Shown here piece after piece: positions 24,930 through 37,926 of a stretch of DNA of 64,000 bases; within the stretch, counting starts at the first letter, position 1; every line of letters starts with the position of its first letter. Location of the stretch: assembly GCF_000002425.4 (NCBI RefSeq), contig NC_037275.1:8764450-8828449 (forward strand), in the 5' to 3' direction. Origin of the DNA: Physcomitrium patens. Lineage: Eukaryota > Streptophyta > Bryopsida > Funariales > Funariaceae. The notes under the pieces are model-generated. The model saw nothing but the letters and a program-made list of their open reading frames with translations. It searched no databases and had not been told where the DNA came from. The translations under genes were made by a program, and so were the position numbers.

Positions 24930-25358
24930 AAAATCTGAAGTAACATGATAAAATCAAACTTGACCATGGTCATGCAAACTGTAGATGATCAAATACTTGT
25001 TTTATTTGATTTATGTGAGTTTTTTATAAATAATTATGCTAATATATGTATGCATGTATATATTTATTTTTTTATATTTTTTATTTTTTTTCCTTGTACA
25101 CTAAGAGTAAGCTTGTAAACATATAACATTCTAAGAAATAACATTAACATAAAAGTAACTTTAAATGTGGCATGCTGAAAAACTCTTCCAGATGTGGGTT
25201 GATTATGGAACACAATGTGATATGAAAAAACTAATTTTTTGTTAAAAGTATTATAATTTATAAATTTATAAATTAGTGAGTTGATACCAAAACAGAGCAC
25301 ACTCCTGGAGCGAACCGATTGATGCACCGTCCCGAACCAAAGCCCGGTTCTCATACTG
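24930..25358. other. AT-rich spacer upstream of RPS10
   Basis: No gene or repeat recognised. GC content begins to rise from about 25290, leading into the RPS10 promoter. Confidence 0.5.
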
Positions 25359-25434
25359 TATAAAAATTGGTATCTCCAGGCGGACCTCAATCGGAGCGAG
25401 TCCTTTAGGTACACTGCGAATCAATTTAGGGTTT
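25359..25434 (+). promoter_or_regulatory. RPS10 core promoter: TATA box and telo-box
   Basis: TATAAAAA starts at 25359, about 165 bp before the start codon. TTAGGGTTT at 25426-25434 is a telo-box (AAACCCTAA type), an element typical of plant ribosomal-protein gene promoters and leaders, and is followed by a pyrimidine stretch. A further AAACCCTAA lies in the intron at 26008. No ATG occurs between the TATA box and the start codon. Motifs are seen directly; their function is inferred from plant ribosomal-protein genes. Confidence 0.6.
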
Positions 25435-25525
25435 CTTTTTCCTAACTCGCACCTCCGTCGTCGCCACAGCTTCGAAGCTCCGTCGTCCTCGCCACAGCGC
25501 GAGCGAAGCCAGAACAGGAGCAAGC

Positions 25526-26748
25526 ATGCTGATTCCGAAGAAGAACCGGGTGGAGGTCTACAAGTACCTTTTCAAGGAAGGGGTCTTGTACGCCAAGAAG
25601 GATTACAACGCCCCGAAGCATCCCGAGATTGATGTGCCCAACCTTCAGGTCATCAAGCTCATGCAGAGCTTCAAGTCCAAGGAGTACGTCAAGGAGAACT
25701 TCGCCTGGCGCCACTATTACTGGTAAGCTATGTTCGTACTTTATGCTCAGTTTGGCATGTCCTTCCTTGTTCTGGAAATCGTAGGTATCTTTCTTCTTCT
25801 TCTCCTTCTCCTTCTTTTTCTTCTTCTCGTGGTGGTGGTGGGGGATTTTTTTTGATTTGTACTTCCTGCCGAAATCGTGTCTGTTAAATATTCGGTTAGG
25901 CAGCGAAGGTATATTGAAGCAGAAGGTTTAGGGCTTAAGCTTCTGGGCTTTAGAAGGCGTGCAGTTGCCATGTTGTAATTTGTCGAAATTCGGTAGCATT
26001 TAGACTCAAACCCTAAATATTGATTCAGGTATATTGGCAGTGATAGCTGGGTGCTTGAGATCTTTTAGATTTTTCTGCAGTATGCCTTGTTGTACACGGG
26101 TGTGAACTTTTAATATTTAGCATTAGATGAGTACATGTGGTCAATTGATCGTCCATGCATGTCAGATGGATAGGTCTTTCTATTTATGCATTTCGGCTCT
26201 GTTAGGATATGATCCGGGCTTCACCTTGCTGTTTTCTCTTTGAATTACATGTGAATTTGTCAACATGAAGTTGCGATCCATCATAATTTAGGTGATAGTT
26301 ACATGATCACATTGCATTCCTCATCCGGTTTTCCTCAAACTGACCTAAGTTATCGAATTAGGTTGTTCGCCCTGCCAAACACTATGATCTCACATTAGTG
26401 TCTTGTAGGTACTTGACCAATGACGGCATCGAGCATCTCCGGACATACCTCAACCTCCCCTCCGAGATTGTCCCTGCTACTTTGAAGAAGTCTGCTCGTC
26501 CTCCAAGCAGGCCGATGGGAGGTGCTGGTGGCGACAGACCTCGCGGTCCTCCCAGAGATGGAGACAGGCCACGATTCGGTGATAGGGAAGGTTACAGAAG
26601 CGCTGACCGTGGAGACAGTGGCTTTGGTGGAGACAAGGGTGGAGCTCCCGGAGAGTACCGACCTGAATTTAGGGGCGGACGAGGTGGATTTGGTCGTGGA
26701 GGAGGGGGAGGCTTTGGAGGTGGTGCCCAAGGTGCCATTATAGAGTAG
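25526..26748 (+). CDS. RPS10: cytosolic 40S ribosomal protein S10 (eS10)
   Basis: Two coding exons, 25526-25722 and 26409-26748, joined across a 686-bp GT-AG intron that splits a Trp codon; the product is 178 aa. Residues 1 to about 95 form the S10/plectin winged-helix domain. It starts [19 protein letters not shown] and includes [19 protein letters not shown] and [19 protein letters not shown] across the splice, followed by the conserved [15 protein letters not shown]. The C-terminal tail (about 100-178) is Gly/Arg/Asp-rich, with GDRPRG- and RGG-like repeats, as in plant eS10. Length fits plant homologues (about 180 aa). eS10 sits in the head of the 40S subunit near the mRNA entry channel and acts in translation. 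The start is fixed by homology and the absence of upstream ATGs in the leader. Intact. Confidence 0.97.
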
Positions 26749-29450
26749 GGTGTTGCACTTGCACTGTCCATCCTTTTTCCCCATTTGAAATCTCGAGTAG
26801 ATAAAGCGTTGGGCTGGTTTCTGTATCGATCGGGTTCGGATTGTGGACAGTGGAGCTGGAAAGTTATGTTGTGTTCTAGTTTTATTATTTCTGATGAAAT
26901 ATAATGATGAGAACGTACTTTTCCATTTCGAAGTATCGATCATGGATGAGTTGAGATGGCAATTTTGCAACACTTCTCGTGAGAACCCTTAAGGCAATGG
27001 AATTTTTTCTCATATTCACCTATCGACTTTATTTAATTAGTAGTTTTACAAAGTGTTAATTACTCAGCCTTGTTTGTTGGTGTCAACGTTTCGGTGGTTC
27101 ATCTGGTGTTTTGGAAATGAATGGTAGTAAGGTCGGAAATTTTATGTGGAATTAGTTAGTATAATGCTTTTCCAACCACAATCTATCCATTATATGTGGT
27201 AAGTGCAAATCCTTTGAAAAGTGGTTTGTTTGAATTATTGCCCTCTTATTCATTCTTAGGTTGTTTAGGTTGTTTATGGTGGCTGTGCACGATCCCCTAT
27301 GATCAGGAGATCGTGCTCCAATTTATTGATATGCCTTGCACTGTGTGAAGCTTTAACGCAAACTCTGGGAAATGTAATGAATTGTAGCCGGGATGTAACC
27401 CTTTGGCCGGCACGCTGATTCATGAGCTTTTGGATTGCATGTTGATCTTGAATTTCATATTGTAAGCCATTGCTTTACCTACATGGGGAATGTTTTGATT
27501 AGTTACATTACATATTCTAATCACAGTGCATGTGAGAGGTTACTTTTCCACGACGGATTTTTGGACGTATTGCCTAAAAATGCAGTGACTTGAGAGCTCA
27601 GATGTATGCAACAAGTTCGTGATAATATTTAGGTGTACTTAGTAGATGCCTACGAAACTGTTCTGCCAGCTGGCACTCGAAACTATCATTAAGAAGAAAT
27701 ACGACTTTGACCACATTAGGATTCGTCAACACGAGTTTGACAAATAGCACTAACCAATAATGCTGATCTCCCGGAAACATATTCTGCAAGTTCCCCCATG
27801 TTGAAATCTTGAGGTTTAGATAGAAGAGTTCGTTCATTTTTCGTTTGCAAGACGTCGCAAGATCCACAAGCCATCAGACTGTCACCTTGCCATCCTAGTA
27901 GGCATATCTCACATATTTTGAAGTGACAGCCCAGCAGATTAGTTACAATATCTTCCGTCACTCGTTGATAAGATGTGTCACGAGGAAGATAAGTGCCATG
28001 CACTGTTGGACTAGTGGAGGGTTGAGCAAAGAAAGCGGCGCATCTATTTTTGCTGTTGGAAATCACTTTCATCCAACCAGCAATATGAGCAGTGAATTTT
28101 ACCCCAATTATGACTTACAAATACGCGCAACCCAATTCACTCAGATCTAATTAAATAACCCTCAGCACAGAGAGTTGAAAAGACTCGAAATGTACTCCTG
28201 GTCAAGATATTGACAGTAGAGTAAATCGTAAGTTTATAGATGCAGAGATGAATGCTCAGCTACATCAAAATTCAACAAACACGACGCAATAATTTCATTT
28301 GATTGACAGATGTCGAAGCAGATCATCCTCTTCATTCTTGTACACAATATTCATGTCTAAACTGGTCCTTTAACACAACGGAGCTTGCGGTGAAGCCTGA
28401 AGGGTCAAGGAGCATAACATCAAGGCTCTTCATTGCTGAAAGTATACTCGTGTATCCATAAATCTACTTTTGTCAACAACCCAAGCTGGACTGCCACTGA
28501 TCGAACCTAGGATAATATTCTTGATTCAACACTAAAAATACATAGAAATAGAAGTTGAATGAGCACAAAGCTGGAAACCCGAAGAACTGGTTGTCCCGTA
28601 ACTGCTGAACGAGCCGAAAAATACATTCAATACTGTACAAACACCATTTATGAAGAGACTAGACTCATATTTCAGGGGCAAAGTCGTGAATAGGCAGTTT
28701 GGATTACTTGCAAGGCAATTAATTCTATAGAATGTCAACTTCCTTGATGAGATGGTTTTGTTGTTGGATTCTTTGGACCCCATCAGCGTCCCCGTTATCA
28801 TCCTCAACGTCGTCGTCGCAGTCGACATAACTGCTCCATCTGTTCCGAGAACTCATGTTGGATGCCGCTCCACGTTTGGTAGCAGCATCGACCATTCTTC
28901 CCCTCTGGGATGTCTTTGTAGACATCCCCTTCTGCAGATTGACACCCCAGCTCCGATTGATCTCACAACACGGCAACAACTGATCACCAGCCTCCAGCCA
29001 CGACTAAACTTACCAGACTAATCCACAAGTTCGACTGTCACGTTTGAAGTGGGTTACTGAGCAGCTGCCGGAATAACTCAAACACTATATACCCTCCCTT
29101 CTGGAAAAGTGTGAATGTTTCACAACCTTATCAAAGTCTGGATTGATTGTCAAAGGCGTGTTACTCTGATAAAAATAATCAATATTTGGCACCCTAAGCA
29201 TGGACAGTTCATATACTTTGGTGGACAGATCAAGTCCAGCGCCAATTTAGTTGTAGAAAGGAGGGAAGTTGTAGAAGCAAAGTAACACATACAAGGATTG
29301 TTTGTCTAACGACAGTTGTGTTGCTGGCAAAGTGCCTCTTACGACCTACACAAGACCTGAATGTGGACAGACTGGGTAGTGCTTCAATGAACTTTGTTCT
29401 CATGAGCATGTAATTTTAGTGTGGCTAATCTCAAATTTGCCAACACTCTT
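26749..29450. other. RPS10 3' UTR and moderately GC intergenic DNA
   Basis: The RPS10 3' UTR probably ends near 26890-26920, where AATATAATGATGAG-type A-rich signals occur. The rest has intermediate GC (higher than the TE deserts) and several short frames. On the minus strand an ATG-started 118-codon frame runs 28072-27716, and an acidic frame (28979-28725) carries a DCDDDVEDDNGDADG stretch. Neither has a recognisable domain or clear splice context. A non-coding transcript or lineage-specific small gene is possible but not supported. Confidence 0.3.
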
Positions 29451-29719
29451 CTGTAATGTGATAGACAAGATATAATAATATGTCTGATTTGTTTCCTGTT
29501 CATAGTACAACTTGCATAATGGTTTAAAATTGTGGGATTTGATATGTCATTAATATGTTTTGTATCTTTATATTTTTATATTGCTACATGTATAGTATTT
29601 TTTCATTGTTTTCATTATTTTCTATAGTTTTTAGATACATAGTTGTTTCTATTAGATGTTGTTGTGACTAATTTAAGCATTGTGGAGTTGGTAATGTAGA
29701 TTGATATTATTTTTTAATT

Positions 29720-30995
29720 AGTTTCTTAGTTGAGATATATTATGCATGTGGCAACCAAGTGGATCTATTAAATGTGTATATTATCTATTTTTTTGAGAAA
29801 AAATAATTTGATCTATCAAAGAGCAATCCTTCCTTGATGCATCAACAAGCTAAAATATGTTTTTATTGAGCCATAACCTTTGGTAGATGCAATCCTTGTG
29901 TCTTATGCACTACTATCATTTTCTACCTATAATTATTATGTATAATTAGAGTTTATTCGTTCTATAAAAGATCTTGCTAAAATTGTGGTTCTAAGTAATA
30001 AACTAAACTTGTATTATTATTCTATCTTTATTTTTTTAATTTAGAAAGATATGTCTTGTAAAAGCCATAGGGTTGTCTTTGTTTTAGCTCTTCTTTGTTT
30101 GAAATTATTTTTGCATACACTAGTGTATGTTGCTCAAAATGTATTCATTTTTTTATTTATTGGATAACTTTTAGATTTTTAATTTCAACTTTTACATGTA
30201 TAAACTCATTTATGTTATTGACTAATGCTTCCAAAGTTGTTGTAATTGTACATCTTGGAATGTCTTTCTATGTTGATTGAGATTAACTACAATTACAAAT
30301 AATTCTAAATATTTGATTTCTTATTTAATAATATTATCATTAATTTGGAGAGTAAAAATTGAGTTGTATAATAATAGACCTCTAAAGCTCTTTAAGAATC
30401 TAATTTATATGATTGGTATAGGTATTTTATTCAAAAGGTCAAAATTATGTCTATTACCTTTTATAATTGATACTATATAATTGTCACTATATAATTGTCA
30501 CTTTCCAAATTGTCTTAAAAAAAAACTAGTTGCATGTTGTTTCCAAACCTTTTGCATCATTTTGTTATTATATAATAAATGATATTTTTTTAATAAGCCA
30601 TTCTTATGATTATTTAAACTAATATTCTAATTCCTTATTTGAGCCTCTAAATATCACTAATTTAGTTATATTTAAATCTCTACTTTGATTTTTACATGCA
30701 CCTCTATCTAATTGCATAAAGCTATTAATAATTAAATATTATGAATTGCATAGTGATATATTGATCAATAAATTATAATTTACAGTGACATGCAAGAAGT
30801 GAGTTTATAAAAATTCTAAAATAAGATTAATATAGATTTCAAAGAGCCATTGTTACTTGATCCAAAAGTCTAAACTACTTGTAAACTTTGAATCATTCTA
30901 ATATTAGTTTTGAACTAAATTTGTAATTACATTTGTATAACAATTTGTGTGAAATTGTTTAATGAGTTCTACAAAGGATCTTATATTAATGCATA
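29720..30995 (+). mobile_element. Ty1/copia-like remnant, low confidence
   Basis: Two imperfect direct repeats, about 29720-29970 and 30785-30990 (shared blocks such as CAAAGAGC and GTTCTA-AAA-GATCTT), flank about 800 bp. Inside, 30195-30460 reads like the end of a copia RNase H domain (MLLTNASK and an Asn-rich block followed by KLFKN). It looks like a short, heavily decayed remnant with many breaks. Confidence 0.35.
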
Positions 30996-31015
30996 TTTTA
31001 TATCCAAAATATAAA

Positions 31016-31047
<32 letters not shown>

Positions 31048-32324
31048 TTGAATAAAGCTTTTGATTGTCTAAATATCAATCCATTACATGCCTCTAATCC
31101 ATACTATTAGGAAGGCTCATTTCAAAAGCACAATTCAAAAAGAATATAAAATTATGGAAAGGAATATAAAAATTCAATATAGTTTTGGAAGCTTTGCTTT
31201 ATAATATTTGAGATATGCTCTCAAGTGGGAGCCAACAAGAATGTGCTCAAATCTCAACAACTAAAGTAGCCAATCCATTGTTGACCACCCTCCCTGTTTC
31301 CAACATACAAGGTGTATCATTTCCGTTAGTCTAGTGACTAGTTTTGATATCAATCAAAAAAAATTCATTTCTATTGATTTGAAATAGGTCGTGGGCTAGT
31401 TAAAATTATATTAAATTATGAGCAATAAATAAAATTCATTGTACTTGGAATGGATTTGCGTGAACTATCAATAGGTGGTAGTTGTTGATTGGTTGGAGTG
31501 GAGTAATAGTATAATTAGATGCCACACTTCTCTTGATAGCATTAACAGGTGCTACATATCACGGTTTTGTAAAAGTTGGATTGTCAGTTTTGTAACCCAC
31601 CACCGGTCAAAATTAGGTAGGCATATATGTCTAATATGGATCAAAGAGAATCTTCAACTAAAATATTTATATAAATTTCATTTTTGGACCAAATTGTGTA
31701 AAAACTTTTAGAACCCTCCTGATTTTTATTTCTCTGTAAAGAGGCATTTTATTTCCCCATTTATACACCTATTGGATATAAATGCTTATGGGAAATGGGT
31801 TGTCCACTTTACAACTCTTATTAGGATATTGAGAAGTTGAAAAGTTATGTAAAATGATATGTGAGAAACATGCACGGGAGGATATTTAGTGCACCAGCAG
31901 TGAACAGTCTTAACCGTTTCAGCTGGGGAACTTTCCTATATTTGCTTGACGACAAGCGGTAGTGTTAATAAATCACACTTGCAAGGGAGAGAAGACGGAA
32001 GCGACGACAGTAGGCCGGGTATCACCATGTCTAGGCCGAGACCATAAGCGCTTCGGAGTGATGAAACTCAACGACTGAACACCAATCCAGCAACAGATCG
32101 TTAAATTCCGTACAAGCTAAGGATTGGCGGGAAACGTCAACAAGCCTCAAACAAAATGGCTCGACAATCTAAGCCCAACCCTGATACCCTGACTTGAATC
32201 CCATTCACCAAATCTTTTAGTTGTATTAATCAATTTGCTGCGGATCGCCTGAACATCTCTGAAGCTAATTCCGAATGCAAGAATTTGTGACAAGACCAAC
32301 ATAGCTATAGAGATTTCGACTTAA
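30996..32324. other. intergenic DNA, AT-rich then GC-richer
   Basis: Contains a poly-A tract at 31017-31043. From about 31860 GC content rises toward the 3' end of the ORP gene. A 78-codon frame from 31475 has no domain. No gene supported. Confidence 0.5.
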
Positions 32325-32380
32325 AAGTAGACTGAACAGGAATATAGCACGTACGTGCTATATTCCTGTTCAGTCTACTT
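32325..32380. repeat. perfect 56-bp spacer-free palindrome
   Basis: Positions 32325-32380 read identically on both strands, centred on CACGTACGTG with no loop. The half-site is AAGTAGACTGAACAGGAATA followed by TAGCACGT. Immediately right is a second small hairpin, CACATGT (32394-32400) with ACATGTG (32409-32415). It lies about 500 bp beyond the stop codon of the ORP gene. Confidence 0.97.
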
Positions 32381-32875
32381 GATCCTTGATCTACACATGT
32401 TACAAAAAACATGTGGATGAATAAACGGAGGGCAAGAAACATGATTTCTAGTTTATTGCGGATCTGTAGAAATGGCCTGGGAACCACGACGGAGCTAAGT
32501 AGGTATTAAAAAATGAGAGGTCAACAATAACTAGGTTATGAATCCTAGACACAAAAGTACTCAGTGAGCCGTAGCAGCGGGGTTGAGGCTGAATGATATC
32601 TCATTTGAGATTGAAAACAAAGATCCCACCTATTCTAAGATTGATTCTGATATTCTGTGACATTGCTCACGGTCTATCCTGATCCTGGCGGGAAAAAAAA
32701 ACTTGACCCGTGTAAAAACCCAAGCCCTACATAAACGGCCACGCAGTCCCAACACATTACACTCAAATCCTCATCAGAGGTCCGGAAGCAAAAGAGGTTG
32801 TGACGATAATATTACAAAGCTGAATTTCCCAAGGTGGGCGGCTGCGACTCATCATCCCACTTCTGCTCCTTATCT

Positions 32876-35800
32876 TCAATCAGTAAGAATAATCTCATCT
32901 TGGGGATCAACACCAAAAATATCTGGGCAGCCATCCCATCTTCCTTTCTCCCGTGCTTCCCAGTAGCCTCCAACGTATTCATAAGTGTCTTTCCCCTTCC
33001 CTTTCCGAAACCAACGTGGTTGCCAACCTTTCTCTTGAAGGATACGTGCCTATTACACCCAACCTCTCAAATCAGTTTTCAAATTAACCCTTGCAAATAC
33101 CAGTATGCCGATAAGAGAGACTTACTTCTACTGTGAATAAGCATGCCGTGTCCAAATACACCACTAAGTTTTCACGCCAAACGCCAGAGTAATAGCAACA
33201 TATACAAAATCAAAGTAGAAATCAAGACTCACGCGTCGCTGCTTTTGCTCAAGCCGCAACTTCTCTGAGTTGGCAGCGTCAAATTCACCATTCTCTAAAT
33301 GTTTCTGATCGGGTCTCAACCTTGAATCTGTAGGTGGCAACTTTTCCTTCACAACAAAGACCATCCATAAGTACACGGAAACTGACAATTTGTCATTTTA
33401 CTCAACCTCGGAAATAAACTGCGGAAGTCTGATGCCTACTAATCAAATGTCTGTTTAAAACCATAAGAAATCCCACGATATATATGCCCCAACATTTCAG
33501 GTGCTTACCCGAAGCCCAGGCGTGATCTCATTCAAAGTCATAGAAAAAGCTGTCAGACCATAACGAGTCATTTTTTCTGGTGGAACAGCGCGACGCCACA
33601 ACAAAACAGCCTCAGTCGTAGGATCAAAGCCCTTGGGCTTCTCAGAGATATCTCCCATTACATAATACATAGACTCGTCCCACTTGCCAAACAATGTAGC
33701 AACCTTCGCTCCACCCTTATCATGCACAAATCCTTGAACCTGCGAACATCAAATTCACCAAGACAGACTAAGCAAGATTGAAACTCAAAGATGGCAGGTT
33801 TGGCTACCTCCAGATGTCAACGGCAAGATACCTTTACAATGAAATCATGCACAAAACACTTCAATGATAAAATATGATTCGTGTGGTATGCTAAGTTAAA
33901 ATGAAACAAAACCTGATGAGGGTTGCGATCAATTATTGATTGTTCCTTGAACTTCAATTTTATGGAGAGCTCACGGTTGCCCTGTATGCGCATGGTACCA
34001 TAATGGTCCACATACAGTTTTCCCAAAATCAAGTTGTATATCGATGTAGTGACCTGCATATTATCACCATAAACGTCCGGCACAGGTAAGGAATATGAAT
34101 GCTCGGACATGACAAGCACATTAAACTCAGATGTATATGTGAAAAAACATCCAAAGGAAACAGCATAACAAAACCTTAACAAATCTAGTCATTGACAAAT
34201 CTTAAGCTTGTTAGTCAACCTAAACATCCGGTTCTACTTTAAGCATTCAATATCACCCCGGATACTATATTATATTGTATTGTGGTGATGGGGACGAGGG
34301 AAAAAGCATGTACCTTAGTCCATTGAAAAACTTCACCATCATCGAATTGGAGTGTGAGGATGCCAACAGGGTCCACCTGGATAGAACGACCCCAAAACTT
34401 GCTTTTCAAGTTGCTGTCTCCCCAGAATTTCCATCCTCGACCCTCGCAGTGACATGCCACGATCATTGGGTGATGGCTCACCTGCGCCGCAAAACAGAGG
34501 ATTTCAGATAATTATAGTTCAGTCCAACCTACAATTCCTTAGAGATGAAGCACAAGTACCAGAAACATCTCGGCGCGAACAAATGTGGCAATTCCATCAG
34601 ACTCCTAAGAGATTGTCAAACAATAGAAAATGACAATCGCGTCAAACCTTTTCAGAGAAGAACTTAAGACCCTTGTCAGGGTAATCAGCTTCGTAGGTCT
34701 CTCCAAGCAGGGGGTTGAATGGTTTACAAGTACGACCCTCTGTTGACGCGTATCCAGACACGGCAAAGGCTCCAACATATAGAAGCCTCATGAGGTTATT
34801 TCCCTGCATACACAAAGCTATCCAATTGATTTGATGAAGAAGAAAGAGGGGTAGAGCAGATAAACCATGTAAAGAGCAACTTAACTATACTCGAAAGAAA
34901 TATAGGGAACCACTTGACTCTGAATGAGGGATGGATCAAATAAGAGAATCTCACCCTCTTTCCATATTCCGCTGCCCTGTCCAAGAGGTAAGAATACTCT
35001 ACATCCTCAAAACACCGCTGCAAAGATGAGATAGGCTCATTGAAGTAGACCGGTAAGCAGACCTTCGTGAGATCCTTACCAATGTTGTCCTTGATCATGG
35101 ACCACAAACTCACACTCTTCTCCTTCTCTTTAGGTTCAGGTAAGCATTTTCGACGGGCCACCTGGGGGTAATCAAAACCCACTATGTCCATATCAACTTC
35201 ACTGTGTGTAGGAGAATCTGGAGGATGTATTTGAGAACTTGCAGACTTCCTAAGAGTGTCCCTGGCTTCAAAGAAGACATCATCTTCATCGTCGGAGTCT
35301 ACTTCAACACCACCCTTGTGACTATCAGTGTCCTCGTCCGACTCAGTGTCACTTCCTCCTGTTGAGATGATGCAGAAAATACAATAACGCGCAGTTAAAG
35401 CAGGCCAAATTAGCGCAAAGCTACACTTAAAAAGACTTGATCCTTCTACTTGCAAACTGTTTCGATTGACTGATCAGATACACGCCAACAGATGCTCCAG
35501 TAGATTTTTAGGGGAAAAAATAAACTAAACAAGTACACAATGTAAGTGAATAGAAATGAGTCCATGAGACCACATATTACATAACCTTGACCTACTTGAA
35601 TGCTAAAAGTATGAATGATCCGAAAAGAGCATGCGATCATACTCTGTTGGACAGCTATGATAGGGAGCATCGATTGCAAAAATTGCTGAACTAACTTCAA
35701 AGACTGTCATGTTTCTTATCCAAACCCTTAGAGTGTCAACAGAGAATATAAGATTCAATCTTTACGAAAGAAACAGAATACTATTTAAGGAAAAGATGTC

Positions 35801-37926
35801 TTTACAAAAATAAATAAATGAAAAGTGAGAACGAAGAAGAAAGAGGACAGAGCAGTCGACGAACAGTAAGCGAAGGGAAAAACTCTACAAGAGAGATAAA
35901 GAAATACCATAATACTTCTTGAGCCCATGAAGCCCACCTCCGCCTGCTTGATTTTGCATTTCATCCACAACGGTCGTCTCCAACTCCACTTTCTCAGCCT
36001 GCAAGACAAAAGCCGTGACCATCAATAGGGCTTGATTTTACAAATGAAATTCCCCGACGCTTCTATCAACCGATCGCTGTTCCAGTCTTGCTTAAATTCC
36101 ACTAAAATATTGAAACCTGTAGAACGCATCCTAGATGCAGATGCGGCTGCATCACGCCAGGCATTGAGTGCGGAAGGCTGTACAAATTTAATCTATTAAC
36201 TGAAAGTTAGAAACCTACACCTATCCAGTGCCATTTGCAAGGCCACCGAAAAAGCTTTTCTTAAATCTGATTCCAAACCAGTAAAGGCTGCGGTTATTTA
36301 CCTCCAGCAGCCTCAATCGTTCGAGTAAGGTCAGTCGACGCTGTTGCATGACTTTCAACTGCTCTTTTACATCTGAAAATTCCGACAGCATAACATCTTC
36401 ACATTCTTTCACCTGATCCTCATCTAATCCAAACTCCAAAAGCTTTTGCCTCAGCTTATCAGTAGAGATCGTAATTTCTTCTGAAGGGGCCACTAAACCA
36501 ATAAGCTGCGAGTTCCGGGGAAACATATCTTTGGCCCCTTTCAAAACCGTTACCCAATCATTCCTGTCAGCACAAGTCTCAGCTCGGAGGTGCAGCGTTT
36601 TCGTTCCAGTGTAGATATAAAACTTCTTGTCGTCTGACTGGCTATTGCGTACGGAAGAAACCTGGATGCGATCGACCAAAGACACCAGTCATGTCAGCAG
36701 GACGGCTTGAAAGACCGCAAAACGGCTTACAGGATTCACAATAAGCCAAAGAAACCACCCTGTTTTGACATAAAATAAAACCGAATCCAAGCAGTAATGC
36801 GAAGACCAACAATTTGTTTAATGTAAGTCTTGACATATAACTGAGGCAGAACAATGATCCAAGTGCGCAAGTCAGTCGTACAACAGGTAGCACACTGAGA
36901 TCAACATCATCTTACCAACTACAAATGTAAGGTACACCAATGGTCAAACTAGAAATTGACACACGTTTCAAGATTCTGCATAGTCCAATTTTTAGCAGAT
37001 ATCTTCAAAGACGAGAAAGTTACTTTTTTCTAGGTTCAATTCCTCAATGTAAGAATTCTGTAATGCAATAAACTCATGCAAACAGATATCCTGTACGTAA
37101 TATCCGCGTGAAAAGAGAAGGAGAGAGGGGACTAATCAATATTCACTCGCTGTTTGAGTACCTTAAGGTGAATCTCCCCTGACGCTTTGTGTTGGTTTTG
37201 ATCAGTACTGTGCGTATGCGAGTGCAAAGGCTTCTGCTTCTTCATCAATCTCTGCGCCTCTTCGCCAATGATCCGGAAGTTTTTGAACCTGTCATCGTTA
37301 AACGTGACTTTGTCGGGACCGTGAACCTTGTAGTACGAGAACACACCTTCCTTCAGCGCAAACCAGCGAGGTCTCCATCCCTTCCCGTAATTCACCCACT
37401 TATACAAAATCCCAGCCACATCATTTTTCAGCACGCACCCTGGTGGCGTGCCGTTCGCCACAGTGTCAACAACCTGAAAGAGCTCTCCGGAGAAATTGGC
37501 TGCCATCTTCATCCCCCCCTCCGGAGTAACCTTAAAAACTTTCCCGCCCATCCCAGGGGGAAGGTCCGACACAGACCGATCATGATGTACACGCTCGCTA
37601 CCATCTACCTTCCTCTCAACATGCTGAGCACCACCCCGATTAAGCCCTCCATTATTCTTCACACTAGACAGCGGCGGCAACTGTGCCGCGACCGACATAG
37701 ATCGGCCTGAATTCGCAACGCTGTGCCCTACATGATCGCTGCTAGGAACCAACCCCCCTTGCTGATGGTTCCCCGAGCTCAAGGACGTTGCATTCTGCCG
37801 ATCCTTGAAGGATCGCTGAGGAGTGCTAGGCTCGGACGAAGACCAAAATATCTTCCCATTGCTGCCTTCCCCTTTCATCTCCTCCTTTTCCATGGGAACA
37901 GGCGCGATGCAGCACAGCGGATGCAT
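32876..37926 (-). CDS. ORP: oxysterol-binding protein-related protein, ORP1-class (PH + ORD)
   Basis: Ten coding exons on the minus strand: 37926-37162, 36661-36302, 35998-35908, 35358-34955, 34803-34648, 34481-34314, 34053-33913, 33739-33509, 33346-33233, 33049-32876. All introns are GT-AG and phases agree; the product is 867 aa. The start [11 protein letters not shown] matches the N terminus of plant ORP1 proteins. Domains: a PH domain at about 170-302 ([20 protein letters not shown]), a coiled coil at about 333-395, an acidic stretch with an FFAT-like core VFFEARD at 433-439, and the lipid-binding ORD at about 490-855 with the signature EKVSHHPM (591-598). The family moves sterols and PI4P between membranes at ER contact sites; His595-His596 are the PI4P-contacting pair. 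The gene looks whole and is transcribed toward the palindrome. Confidence 0.96.

Noticed and set aside
26395-26973. 192-codon minus-strand frame
   Set aside because: Antisense shadow of RPS10 exon 2, made by its Gly/Arg-rich, GC-rich codons.
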